A DNA stretch of 64,000 bases, taken from the NCBI GenBank assembly GCA_033439295.1, contig JAVTLE010000014.1, positions 3,906,001 through 3,970,000 of the forward strand, read 5' to 3'. How positions within the stretch are numbered: the stretch's first letter is position 1; every line of letters begins with the position of its first letter. The translations under genes and the position numbers were made by a program. A model generated the notes under the pieces. That model saw nothing but the letters and a program-made list of their open reading frames with translations. It was not told the origin of the DNA and ran no database searches. This document shows, in pieces, positions 23,728-35,745 of this stretch. Source of the DNA: Deuterostichococcus epilithicus (Eukaryota; Chlorophyta; Trebouxiophyceae; Prasiolales; Stichococcaceae).

Positions 23728-24831
23728 CTGCAGAGTGGATGCACTCTCGCTGCCGATGGTGGTCACGGACTCAATGTGCAGCACGCCCTCCTCAGGGATG
23801 CGGTAGGTCTCCTTGAAGCCGCCTGCATTGCCAACATTGCTGTTACACGATCGCTGCTCTTGGTGCATGAGAGCTCTCGCTATTCAACTGCCAAGCTCCT
23901 GCAAGGGTGAGAGAGGCTCTGCAAGAGACACATTCTCAAGTGCTTGTGGACTTGGTGTGCTCCAGACGACTCACCGGCGTTGGGCTCGTCCCATGTGACG
24001 TCCACCTCCACGCTGCCATCGCCGGCGGTAGTGACGGCTGTCTGCTGGCCCTTGCGCTGGTCGCGTCGGGTCATCTGGACTGGCTCCTCAAAGCTGTACA
24101 CCTCGGTGGGTCTGCAGCAGATTTAAAATAAAGCTTGATGAAACCCTCAAGCTGCAACCTATTTACAAGCATGCAGGAGCGGGGATGAAGGAGAGTCGCG
24201 AGACAGAGATTAGGTGGTGATGCAGTAGAAGTTTTCACCTCCACTGCGGGACTTTGGTAAGGAACGCCGCTTTGAGGCCTGCGCTGGCCATCCAGACACT
24301 GTGTCACAGTCCGTCGAATTGATGAGATAGCTGTGCGTCCGTCGCGTCACATTCGATCTGCAAGGCTTGGCATCCGTGTGCACAACACCGCAGCAGCAGT
24401 TCACCTGACTCGTTCTGGGAGATCTCGAGGCCGTCCATCAGCACCATGGCCGTCTTCTTCTTGAAGCCGTGGATGCCCATGAGGTCCAGCGATTTACCGT
24501 AGCCGTCCATGTCGCTTGCCTGCTTGTCTTTGCGCCATTTGCCCCCCAGGTTCAGCTGCGGCGCCTGCTGCGCCTGCTGCGGCGCTGCAACCATGCGTAG
24601 TTTGTCGAGCTGTTTGCCGAGATTGCTAAACTTGTTGCCGATGATCTGGAGGCTTGCAGCGAGATTGTAGCCCAGGGACGGCCGGCCTGCGGACGAGGTC
24701 GAGGCTCGGGCGGAGTTTTCGATGCCAGGTCTTTCGTCTCTACTGTCGGAAGGAAGCTGACGGTTTGCAAACGTGTGCGAGTGAGGAACTGGAGGCTTCT
24801 GAGCTGGGTTCATCAACTTCAAGACCTGCAT
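23728..24831 (-). CDS. Gene D: calycin-like protein, paralogue of gene C (3' end unresolved)
   Basis: Exons 24831-24405, 24278-24239, 24111-23975 and 23822-23728, all phase-compatible. After about 95 polar residues comes LNLGGKWRKDKQASDMDG, matching DLTGRWEKDTAASDM in gene C; then AMVLMDGLEISQNESG, LKAAFLTKVPQW, MTRRDQRKGQQT, VEVDVTWDEPNAG and ETYRIPEEGVLHIESVTTIG. Exons three and four (137 and 95 bases) have the same lengths as in C. Unlike C there is no signal peptide, so the two products probably work in different compartments. The last intron seems to start with gc (CTGCAG then gcaagt) and I could not find the final exon. The calycin assignment is inference from the strand-like pattern. 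Confidence 0.52.
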
Positions 24832-25360
24832 TGAAGATCAAAGCATAATGCTCACACCTGCCAATCAACTTCTGAGTGTCGGTCAGAAGCGGAAGTGTCG
24901 AGACTGGACACGTGCATTGCAACATGACTTTGGTCTTACACTGTATGACGGATGCACGGCTCAGGTGCAGCGCAGCTCCAGCCATTGAATCGGCATCGCG
25001 AGAGGATCAATGATACAACATATAGTTTGCTTAGACTCGAAGCTCAGAACTCACTTTGCTAAGCTCCTTTCGATCAAGTATGCCAACACCAACGATCGAG
25101 CCGATGAACGTGCTCCTGCTGGTGCGCGCCTCTTCTTAGCCTCTTCGTCAAGCCGGTTGAAAGGAGATCAATTCCTGTCCTCTTGTAGATGTTTCAGGTC
25201 CTGGCACTCATGAAGCCGACCCCCCAACATGCGCGCCTGCGCGGCTGTCACAGGAACAAACACATGTCGCAGACGACGGCTTCTCGCTCGCTCCTGCATC
25301 AGCAGTGGTGCGAATGGCTCTGCAAAAGAAAATTCTGACCTTTCCTCCTGGTTATGACAG
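24832..25360. other. Divergent promoter region between gene D and the sterol glucosyltransferase
   Basis: About 530 bases between two genes that point apart. The first coding exon of the glucosyltransferase must be here because its first visible exon starts with an acceptor (gttatgacag at 25351-25360). A possible short exon starts at an ATG near 25230, but I cannot confirm it. Confidence 0.4.
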
Positions 25361-28300
25361 GCGGTGGGCACGCGCGGAGATGTCCAGGTGCCGCTCTGCC
25401 TCTGGCGCCGATGGGTGCCCCTGCAGTGCTGTGTTGTTGCTGCATGCTTCCAAGCTCAAGAATCTGCTGCGCACACGGTGCGCCCCGTCGACACACATAT
25501 GAATGTGCTTAGCCTCGCGGTACGACACAGTGGCATCTGGCGCGCAGCCCTTCATCGCGGTAGGGGTAAGGCTGGCGGAGGCGGGCCACAGGGTGCGGTT
25601 GGCAAGCCACGCCGAGTTCCGCGGCGTCGTGACCGCCGCTGGGCTGGAGTTCTACCCATTGGATGGCGACTCCAGAAGCCTGGGCCGTTGCGCCGCGCAG
25701 AGTCAAGGTATGTTGGCGTGCACCGGACCTCGAAAAGCCACCCGCCTGCAGAAACGCCTGCAGCAGGGTCTCCTTCTCGAACTAGCGAAAGAATCGAAAC
25801 AAGCTCGCTGCTGGACGCAGGCATCTTCCCGCCAAGAGACTTCAAAGCCGTGGACGAATTGCGGCGACAGGTGCGCATGTAGACTGTCCACCCGAACACA
25901 ACCGGTGGATGGTGGAGTTTTTGCACGGTGACGAATGACTGCTTGTCCACCTCTGGCAACGACCTGGCGTGTCTGCAAGGGTTAGGCTGCGCGGGCGCTT
26001 GACTCTGCTGCTCTGTGCCGCAGATCCGCATGTACCTGCGGCACCAGCTCAATGCGTGCACACAGCCGGACCCCGAGGCACCGGGCGTGCCGTTCCAGGT
26101 GAGGCTCACGTGTTACTCTCTGGCAGGACGAGCTGGCATCTCAAAGTATGCCAAAACAGCGCCCGTCAGCATGTTTCTCTACCGGCTGCCCCGATGAAAG
26201 TGTTGGACTCGAATGGCAGGCGGAGGCGATCATGGCCAACCCGATCAGCTATGGCCACATACACCTGGCCGATGAGCTGGGGCTGCCGCTGCACTTCTTG
26301 TGGACGCAGCCGGAGACCGCCACTCGGGTGAGGCCCTTCTGCTCGGCAGCTTCGGTGCCTGACTTCGACATAAGTGGCGCGCTTGTTGGCCAGGGCTTGC
26401 GTGCCAGTCCAGCAGCAGGGATGCGGGGCCAAAGCCTGCTGCAATGCAGCGCACCCGCTTGGTGCTTGCTGTTCCGTGGTGACCTTTGCGGCGCCTGTCT
26501 GCAGGACTTTGCGCACCCACAGGCGCGATTCCTGCACGAGAAGATGTGGCAGCTGTCGCCAAACCGCGGCAGCGTGGCTGGCTTCCTGCTCGGCTTCGTC
26601 AACCGCACATCGTATGCCGCGATCCAGAGCGCCATGGCAATGGGCGTGGTGAGCTCCATAGCAGCCCTCGAGCATGCTGCCTCCACGATGTAAAGCATTG
26701 ATTTGCCTTTGCTTGGAGGCGTAAGCTCGTAATACCTGACGCTGCACCAGGACAGTCTTCACTATAAGATCGTCATACAGCCGAGCCCCCTGGATCAGTG
26801 CAGAACCTATGCCAACCACGAACCTTGCCACCGCTGCCGCACAGGGCGACCTGGTGAGCGAGTTTCGCAGCGAGCAACTGCAAGCGCTGCCCTTGTGGCG
26901 GCTGCAGCACTATCACCGGTGAGTGCACCCTGCCCCTGTGGAGAGCCTGCCCTGCCAACTGCTGGTGCTCGCGGAGGCCTCCACGCAGCCTGTACTGCAT
27001 TGCAGCCGCCACTGCATCTCCAGCTTTTCCTAAAAGGCTTTTGCACGCCTCAGGTGGCAACAATCATGACGATCCCTTTTGCTGTGGCGTGCACAGGATA
27101 TTTGATCCACCGGTCGACAGGCGCAGCGCCCGCAAGCGGCAGAGCCGTGCAACGCCCATCCCAGCGTCATACGTCTACAGCCCAGCGCTTGTGCCGCGCC
27201 CGCCCGACTGGCCGTCACATGTGCAGGCAAGCGTGCTGCACCGCAACACAGCTGGTCCCCCTGTCTCGGGCTCCCGACCACTGACCTAGAGGTGCGCATT
27301 CAGACAGTGATGCGGTCCTGCTCGGCAGCATGCGCGGCGACTGCACCCTGACACCTGCTCAGGTGACGACCGTCCAGGTTCAAGCGCAATCTCAGACCTT
27401 GGTATGGCGCCCGCGCAGGTCGCAGGCTACTGCCGGTCGCCGGAGGACGCTGAGGCCTTCCAGCCGCCGGCGCGGCTGCACGACTTCCTGGCGGCCGGGC
27501 CGCCGCCGGTATACATCGGCTTCGGCAGCATGCCGCTCAGTCAGCCGCAGGTGCGGCAGAGGGCCTGAGCAATCGAACCCTGGCTGCATGAGTGCCGTTC
27601 AGAAACCTGGCGAACGACGGCCCGAAACGCACCTTGTGCCTGCCTGCACAGCCCAGCGCTGGCATCACACAGCCAATCCTCAAAGTGTTCAGGGGCCCAC
27701 AGAATCGGTGCCATGTGGTGACGGTCTGAGTGTGGGATGGCTGCCCCGCAGAAAGTGCTGCGCGCCATCTGCGATGCGGTGGCAGATACGCGGCAGCGTG
27801 CTGTGCTGCTGTCAGGTGAGGGTAACGAATTCAGGCTGTCTTACCTGCGCCTGCATACGGAACGACTGCGATCTCTGCTGCAACCAGTGCCTGGCAACCC
27901 GAGACTCCATCTTCAAAGCGAAGTGAGAACGACCACTGCGGAGCTGCATTGCCGATTGCGGACCAAATTTCCATGCTACAGAGCTCCCAAATCAAATTAG
28001 CATAAAAGCGAATTTTCTCAATCTTCTGAGCTGAACACCCCAAATCACATGAGCGACTGCTGCCACGCAGAGTTCGTGAGATCGATCTGACGCACGTGGT
28101 CTGGTATTGCTCATGCCAGCCGCCTGGGTGCCGGCCCGCTCGTCTCTGCCCTGTGCCTGGAGCATTCTGCGGCCTGACCCACGTGACGCGCACTGCCGCA
28201 GACGACTGGTGCGCGGCCGCAATGGCGGTCCTCAAGCACCACGAGGAGCGGGTGCTGCTGATCGATTCGGTGCCGCACGCCTGGCTGTTCCCCCGCTGCG

Positions 28301-29659
28301 CGTGCGTCGTGCACCACGGGGGGGCCGGCACCACGGGCGCGGGCCTGGCGGCGGGGCGTCCGAGCGCGGTGGTGCCGGCGTTCGCCGACCAGCAGTTCTG
28401 GGGCATGTTCGTCCAGTGAGACCTCCTCGCCACTGGCTGATCTCTCTGGCATCTGCATGCGACCCTGCCATCTTCGTACAGCGCTCCCCAGCGTCGCTGA
28501 CACACGGAGTAGTTTGCAGGCTGCTGACGCATCTGACGTATGCTGGACGTCCTGAAAAGGTCGCATGGTTCCGCGCACAGCACCGCAGGCGTTGACAGCT
28601 CACCGCGCTCGTGCCTGCAGCCGGGCGGGCGCGGGTCCACTGCCGGTGGCGGTGCAGCGCCTGAACCGGAGGCGGCTGGTCAAGATGCTGGTCTTCATGG
28701 CGCGGCCGGAGGTCATCGCCGCCGCCGCAGCCTTGGGCGACAGCATCGCGGCGGAGCCGGACGGCGCTGCGCAAGCTGTGTCGCATTTCCACCGCCACCT
28801 GGAGCTGTGGCGGCACGCGCAGCCGGCGTGGCGGCGGCGGCCGGCGGCAGAGCGCCCGGCGCCAACGCAGCCGGCGGTCGGCCAGCGGCAGGCGGCTGCC
28901 CCACCAGCGCCGGCCGTCGTGGCTCAGGCGGCACAGCAGTCTGCGAGCAGCACCGTGCAGCCGGCGCAGCTGTCGGCGCCGCAGCTGGCGCATCCATCGC
29001 CGCCGTCGCAGCAGCCAGCGGTGGGCCNGCCGCCGGCACACGGCGGCGACGGCGCGGCACCAGCAGGCAGCGACCCGGGCGCCGACAGCAGCGAGGACGA
29101 GGCACCCTGCAGCTGCTGCAGCAGCGGCAGCCGCCGCGTCAGGGACAGCTCCGGGGGCGCTCGCATCCTGCGCAACAGCGGCGGCACTGCAGCCGAGCGC
29201 TCTGAGTCCACGTTGCTCGACGATCTGGAGAAGGGTTGGAGCAGCTCCCACAGTCTGCAGGTACCGCTGTGACACACGAAACGATTTCCACACTGGACAG
29301 CCCAAACACAGTGCACGCGAGGCCAAGCTGCGCAGTAGCAGCCATGCTGTGCCAAGGGGAATGCACTGGACATGCCCCCGCCTGCAAAGTGTGCCTTCTG
29401 TCGACAGAGGTCCACGTGGTCTACTACTGTCACGGAGCTTGGTTTGAGGCAGTGTGTTGTCATGCTGCAGATGGGCACAGCTGCGGACGTCGCAGAGCCA
29501 CAGAAGCGTGCGCTGCCGGCGAGCGCCCGCTACTTCCGACCGAAGCGGGCTCCGCTGCTCAGCGCCTGGATCGAGGCAGCCAAGGCGCTGGGCCAGACGC
29601 TGCTGCTGCCGACCATCTCCCTGGTGCCCTGCAACGGCGTGCTAGCATCTCGCCAGTGA
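25361..29659 (+). CDS. Sterol 3-beta-glucosyltransferase, UGT80/GT1 type (first exon not found)
   Basis: Transfers glucose from UDP-glucose to the sterol 3-hydroxyl. Thirteen phase-consistent exons: 25361-25387, 25548-25707, 25821-25870, 26024-26098, 26220-26327, 26505-26648, 26845-26918, 27121-27226, 27419-27550, 27752-27815, 28202-28415, 28621-29260, 29471-29659, about 660 residues. Visible hallmarks: the N-terminal glycine loop AVGTRGDVQPFIAVG, the segment AEAIMANPISYGHIHLADEL, PPPVYIGFGSMPLSQPQ, and the C-terminal UDP-sugar motif HAWLFPRC..VVHHGGAGTTGAG followed by ADQQFWG. The intron after 27226 starts with gc. After the catalytic part there is a low-complexity Ala/Pro/Gln-rich tail of about 150 residues with one unresolved base (29027), then the conserved-looking end ..SAWIEAAKALGQT. 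No GRAM or PH domain is present, as in plant enzymes. The initiating exon is missing from this model. Confidence 0.82.
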
Positions 29660-30091
29660 CGGGGAGCATGGGACGTCAGTTCAGCACAGCTTGCATGATA
29701 CCATGCCGTGCCGGTGGCGTCAGTGTATGCTGTAGACTGTCAGTCTGACCCTCGAAACAGGTGCCTTTTTCTGTTGTGCGCACGCTGCTTGGCCGACCCC
29801 GCTTGAGAGCATTCTACCCGCTTGCTTCGTTGGAGACACGCTCGGGTTTGTGAGGGCACTGTATGCTGTAGAACCACTGGTTTGCTGCGAGCATGACGAA
29901 CAGATCGAGAAGACATCACCGTTTGTGAAGTCCCACTGCTTCCTGGTTTAGTCAGCCATTCGGTCAGTTGAGGTTGCCAATTGCAAGTGTCATGTGTGTA
30001 TATGTTGCTTCCAGTTTCGCAGACCATTTTTTGTCAAAGCCGACATGCATGTGTAGCAGAACCACTCCGTACACGCTGCCGAACGTGGCGA
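29660..30091. other. Convergent 3' region
   Basis: Stops of the sterol glucosyltransferase (+) and the GT4 glycosyltransferase (-) face each other over about 430 bases. Presumably 3' UTRs. No gene seen. Confidence 0.45.
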
Positions 30092-33029
30092 TCACTGCCC
30101 CTGCTGTCGCAAGGCAACGTTCTTGTGTGCCTCGATGTTGCGCAGCCGCCGCACCACCTGCCGTGCTACCACTTCCGGGGCGTAGTCCTGCACCATGCGT
30201 TCCCTTGCACGCCTGCATACCGAAGCGGTTCAGGCCAATGCGACGACAGCACCGCCTGTCGTGGGTCACAACTTCCCAGCACCCCGCAAAGTATCAGCCG
30301 GTGTCAGTTGAGCGGCACCCTCAATATCGGCCTTGCAAAGCAAACCTCAGCGCGCAGCATTCGAGTCCACTTGATGGATGCCGGTTTCTTGCCACTCCCA
30401 TGAAGCAAATCGCGTCTTGGGACCATGTGCAACAAGCAGGAGGAGAGGGGATCGAGGCACCTGCCGCGAGCTGCGGCCTTCTCGGGGTGCATGACCACCC
30501 GCCGCAGCAGCCGCTTGAGATCTACCACCGATGGCGTCGCCCACAGGTGGCCCACCCAGGGTGAGCCCGCCGGTTGCAGCCCCAGGATGGGCAGCGGGAA
30601 AGAGTTGGACTCGTCCATGAATGCCGTCGGCCCCGACCAATTCGTAGCGATCACTGCGGCACGGAACATTGTTCCCGTCCACATGCTTCTAGTTCAAACC
30701 TTGTGCCGGATGCGTCGATATAAACTTGGGGGAGGGTCATTCCGTCTAGGTGTCAGTGTGGTTGCATGCTGGCATTGGCTTGGCACCAGGAGGGCTCCTG
30801 TCCGGCCGCTCACCTGGCAGCTGCATGCTCATCGCCTCGGCGTGCGGTCGCCCCCACCCCTCGCCCCTGCCGGCAGGATAGACGCAGCAGGCCGGGTCAA
30901 TGAAGTAGTCGCAGGTGCAGCATTGAAGGCCCATGCGCGATCTGCAGGAACCTGCACTGCATGCTCAACATGCGAAGGCGCTGAGGACACTTGTATCGGT
31001 ATGCATGGCAGGGTTTTCAAACCTCGTGACCATGCGCAGATCTGACAGTTCACAGAAGGGTGCTTACCTGGATGGCAGCACGAAGGCATCCGCCGCCTTG
31101 TAGAGGCGCCGCAGGTCACCGTCCGAGACGAAGCGGCTGATGACGTACACCACGGGCAGCCGCCGCCGTGCCGCCTCACCTGCGCCGAATCACACGCGAT
31201 TCATGTCAGTCGAGAACTTGCCGTCGCTGAGCGACGGCAAGGCGCAGGCATGAGCCTGGCTGACAGCGCCCCTGCCGCCCCTGACACCCAGAAAAGCAAG
31301 CAGCGGTCTGTGGTGAGGGGACCGAAAAAAGCGCGGACAGCTGTGCTGCCACCGAACTCGAGCTCTCGTCGCCATCACAGAGGCTGCGTGACACATACCC
31401 GCCACGCCGAGGGTCCTCGCTGCCCAGTTGTGCATGCTGGTGGCAAAGTTCGACGAGCTGTGGTACGGCTGCGTGAGCAGGTACAAGGCCGTCGGCGGCG
31501 CCTGGGGCCTGCCATCAGCGCCGCTGTTGTGCTGAGTGGCAGCAAATTCTTGGAGGTATGCCGCCAGCAGCACGTCCCATGCTTTGCGCTCCTCCCACTT
31601 GAACACCTGCGGATGATCTGGTCGTCAACCTTCGAGCCGGCCAGTAGGGCAAGGCAATGCGCGCTTTGGGGGGTTTCTGCAGTTGCACTGACCAGTAGCA
31701 GAGCGTTCAAGGCTGACAATGCCATTCCAGATCTGAGTGGAGGGAGTCGGGATGCACGTCTTCTTAGGAGCTCACCGACAGCAGCCTGAAGTGCGGCAGG
31801 CCTGGCGACAGCGGCTGCCCAAACACTAGCTCCCCGGCGGGCAGCGGCAGCGGGTCAATGCCCCCGGGGTTGAAGAAGCTGACGTCGACAGGCTCCGGCA
31901 CAACAGTCAGCACCGCCTCCGTGACGCCGGCCGCCCGGAATACCTCCTATGAGGTTCAGGCAAGCAGCAGTACCGGGTGGTCAGGGTTGTCATCAAGTGA
32001 GAGGAAGTTGCGCGCGTGTGGCCCGCAGCAGCGCAAGGGCGGGCCACAGCTAAGTCGCTCACCATGACCAATAGCTTCTGCGGCCGGCAGAGGGATATGA
32101 CACGGCGCTTCGTCAGCACTGACATAGAGCATGTCGACCGTCCGTGCTCGCCAGCCAAGGCATAATGTGATGACCTCGGCACCAAGTTTGCCGGAACTTC
32201 TATGAAACCCCACCTTGCTCCACTGGGTCGGCACCCATATCTCGTCCATCCTGTTGCACCGTTGCACGTACTCTGGCGGCAACCGGTCAGTCTCGAACAT
32301 GGTCCTGCCGATGGTGTAGGCCCGCTTCAGGCCGGAAGGCGGGCATTCAGACGTCTGAAACCCCGGCTTTGGCAGTGACCATGCGAGCGGGCCGCTGTGG
32401 CAGACCACGATCGTCTGCTCGCCGCTCCCGGCCCCTGGTTGCGCCTGCCCCATCAGCTGGCTCAAAACCGCCATTGTGTCTCGGTCCATAGTCTGCAACG
32501 TTGGAAGAGCGACGCCTTGGAGTGCAGGTGCATGCATTCCGTGTTTGCGCGGCCATTTGGGATGCCGTCATATTGATGAGAATGCGCGGTATCTCTCCGT
32601 GATCAAGCATGATAGGTGCGGCACCGATCGATGCGGTCGGAGGTTTTATAAAGAAACTGGTGTTACCTGCATGATGCCAGATCGAAAGCCATCGCCGTGC
32701 TGACTGATCCACAGCCGGCCGGGCGCAATGGCTGACGAGCCCGACAAGACCAATGCAAACGAGATGGCTTCGCTGCTGTAGCCTCCGCCAGAGAAGAAGG
32801 GCGCCATCCACCACAGGCGGCTATTGAGGGGAGCTTCATAGCGCGCCCCTGGCGCATCATGGTTGCTAGCAGGGAATGCTTTGCCACTGTTGCCCTCGAG
32901 CCGCACATGGCGAAGCCAGACTGCTGCAAGGACGGCTGTGATGCAGACGATGGCACTGAGTACATGCCTGGATGAACTCTGCGGCGTCGTCGTGTGTCGA
33001 GGAGAAGCCTTGCACTGACCCTCAAGCAT
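30092..33029 (-). CDS. GT4-family glycosyltransferase with N-terminal membrane anchor
   Basis: Eight exons that join without frame conflict: 33029-32667, 32492-32175, 31943-31776, 31606-31399, 31179-31068, 30866-30814, 30653-30461, 30203-30092, giving 508 residues. Near the start lies one hydrophobic helix (VLSAIVCITAVLAAVWL), so this should be a type II membrane protein of the Golgi or ER. The early exons contain FFSGGGYSSEA and RCNRMDEIWVPTQWS, and the later ones KWEERKAWDVLLAAYL, VSDGDLRRLYKAADAFVLPS and GEGWGRPHAEAM. The last matches the GEGxGxPxxEAM donor-sugar motif of GT4 (glycosyltransferase group 1) enzymes. The following VIATNWSGPTAFM fits the region that contacts the nucleotide sugar. 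Acceptor and sugar are not evident. The model is complete, with a stop at 30092-30094. Confidence 0.82.
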
Positions 33030-33460
33030 GCTGCTCGCATCATCGGCTGCAAGCGATCATCTTTAATGAGGCAGCACTCTCGTCTGCTCCCAATGGTCTC
33101 GTGCCACTACTGGGTGCTGACGTTGGGGATCGTGTAACAGCGACTTCTACACAAATGTTGCGATGAGAAAGCAGGAGCTCACAAGCGATAGCTGTGTCTA
33201 GGCCTCCACTGCGCAAAAACGATGTAGTGCAGATCGACGTGGACTTCCTGAAGCAAATGCATGGGTCCGCTCCTGGGCGGGTGCCTGTCGTACACATGCA
33301 GCGATGCAGATTGCAGCGTCGCTACTCTTCCCTGCTACTCTTCCCTGCTTAACGATGCAACGCGCCACACTATAATGCGATCTCTAGCATCCTAGAAGCG
33401 AGCAGTCTCTCTCCAGCCGCTGCCGTCGCAAAATCCCGCTGCATCGTGCCGGAGCCAGTT
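33030..33460. other. Upstream region of the GT4 gene
   Basis: About 430 bases, moderate GC, with no recognisable coding content. Likely GT4 promoter and the 3' UTR of the next minus-strand gene. Confidence 0.4.
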
Positions 33461-35745
33461 TCACGCTTTGCTGCCATTGCGTTGCTGTGGGACAGGCACC
33501 TTGCCCTGACCCGCCCACTGCTGCGCCTTCCTGCTGCCATTTGCGTGCACGGCCGCTGCCGCGTGCTCATCTGCACCTGACGCACGTCCATTGCCGCCAC
33601 CGCCACTGCCGCCGCCGCCGCCGGCAGCAGGCGTTGCCACCTGGGGCTTTGTCACCGCCCCACTGCTGCCGCCTGCGGCCTTCGGGGGATCTTATTGCTG
33701 TTGCCGCTGCTGGCCGGTTGGTTGCTTGCCGCTGTTCCCCTGAGCGCTGCCTGAGGGAGGGGCGCCGCCAGGCTGAAGGGCCGGCTGGCAGGGTGGCAGA
33801 AAGCCCGCCTCTGGGGACCCCACCAAGCTGTCACCAAGCACCCCTGCAGGGAACAGGAAAGCCTTTTGTTTTCAGGGAACAGGGAAAGATAATTTCTGTT
33901 TTGTTCTGAAGGCCCCTCAGGCCGGACCGGCAGTCGCAGTCACAGCAGTCTAAGGCGTTGCATGAAACTGCTCACAGATTCGCACATCAGTGTTGGATTT
34001 GGGGTGCACTCACCCGCCTCGTCCAGCAGTGTGAAGTGATGGACGAACCACGCAACCAGCGGGTCCTGCGGGCGCTGGGGGGCATACTGCCGCGCATNGG
34101 CCGCCCCGCCTCGCGGCTGCGCGCCGCCTGCCGCGGGCGCCGCCGCCGCTTGGCGGCTGCCGCCGTTGCCGCCGCCGTCCGGGCGCCTCTGAAAGGCGCC
34201 CATGTGGCCATCGTCCTCGCCGTCGCTGCCGCTGCTGGCCGGGGTGCCGCCCACGGACCGCGCCTGCCGGGCCCGCTTTCGCGGCGACGCCACGTCCGGC
34301 TCCTCCTCCGAGCGGTGGCCGCGCCCGCCGCCGGGGCCGCCGGCGGCAGCCTCGGACGCCGCCGCGCCGCCGGTGCCGGAGGCGGTGGTGCCGGCTGCGC
34401 CCCCTCCGGCAGTGCGGACGCGCTTCCGGTCGCGGTCCCGTTCGCCGCCGGCGGCGCGGCTGCGGGCGGCGGCCTTGCGGGACCGGGAGCTCTTGGCCCG
34501 AGGCGCCCAGGCGCCCTTGGACAGGTACTTCCAGTCGCGTGAGGACATAGAGCCGCGCCAGATGCGGCTGCTGGTGCGCAGCACCCACTCCCGCTTGTCC
34601 TTCTTCCCTTCCGTCGGCGCTGCACACGACAAGAGGCGCACAAGGATCAATGTTGAGAAATGCTCGGTTAAACAGGATCCTCAAACAGGATCTTCTGACG
34701 CCAGCAGCGGCTGCTTGTTGAGCAGGTTTGAGGCCCAAGTTTGTGCCCCGGTACCGTGCTACCGCTTTGGCTGAGAGTTGACTGCGAGCAGCACCAACCC
34801 CGACAAACGGAGAATTACTGTCCCGCCTGCACGGCGTGCCAAGCCGCAGACAGCGCCGCCTTCAGCACCGCCTCTCAAAGTGCGTGCTGCATGCACGCCT
34901 GCCGCCACACACTGCCGCGCCGCGTCAGCCTCCGCCATCCGGCACCCCCACAGCCATCAGCGGAGCTCCCTGACGGATCTTTGACAGGCTTTCTGGGTCA
35001 TCGGCCCTGACCTGGGAAGAGGACGCGCAGTTTGGCGACACCGGACTGCAGGATGTGGGCCTGGTACCATACGTTGGAGCCGGCCACCATCTCCATCATG
35101 GGCTTGTCCAGCTTGCCGTGGAAGGGCGGCATGTCCACCCGCTCCCCTGACTGCACCACCACCTCACTGCCCGCAGGCCCCTGGAGGCAACAGACTTCAG
35201 ACTGGAAGGAGTTTAGCGGTCTGGGGCGGCAGGGCCGCCCCGCTTCCCCGAATGCACCACCGCCTCGCTGCCCGCTGGCCCCTGCTGTCGCCTGCGCCGC
35301 CGAACGATCGTCTGCACTGGACATGTAGGAGGTGAACGACAGGGGCGCTATTTCAGATGCTCGGCGCTCTCATTTCATTTCATGCACTTGTGCAGCTTGC
35401 GGCACGCACTGCAGAGTCTGCCGCAGAGCTGCTGCGGCTGCCCGAGCCCCCGGATGAAGACCCTTCGGACCTGCTGACGGCATCCCTGTCACCCTGCAGA
35501 GGCGGATGCGTACGTCCAGTCATTTCGTGAGTCGTGCTTGTCATTTTTGACACTTGAACTTCTGACACTGTGGGGGCTGCTGACACCCGCAGCATGCGTG
35601 ACACAGCTTGCTTTGCACCCAGCTCATGCAAAAATGTTGCGGAATCGAGTCGCACCGAGCTGTCTGCTGCGCCAGGCTCTGCCTGCTGGCGCGGCTTGCT
35701 CAAGGCTCCTCCGGAACCGCCCCGCTGCCGCGGACTGCCGCCCAT
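33461..35745 (-). CDS. Unrecognised, probably nuclear, protein with a Trp-rich conserved block
   Basis: Two exons are convincing: one ending at 35012 (starting about 35190) and 34620-34014. Across their junction runs MVAGSNVWYQAHILQ, LRVLFPG, then EGKKDKREWVLRTSSR, IWRGSMSSRDWKYL and SKGAWAP. The aromatic, beta-rich pattern suggests a Tudor-like or similar reader fold, and I recall related blocks in uncharacterised plant proteins but cannot name the family. What follows is Arg/Ser/Gly-rich with basic runs (KRARQARS and others), suggesting nuclear location, and includes one unresolved base at 34098. A possible first exon (35745 to about 35390, MGGSPRQRGG...) and last exon (33655-33461, Gly/Ala-rich) are weak. 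A GTGAGT donor at 34013 implies at least one further exon to the left. Confidence 0.45.

Noticed and set aside
33958-34774. Long plus-strand open frames opposite the nuclear protein
   Set aside because: They mirror the GC-rich, Arg/Ser/Gly-coding exon on the minus strand, whose Trp-rich block is convincing protein.
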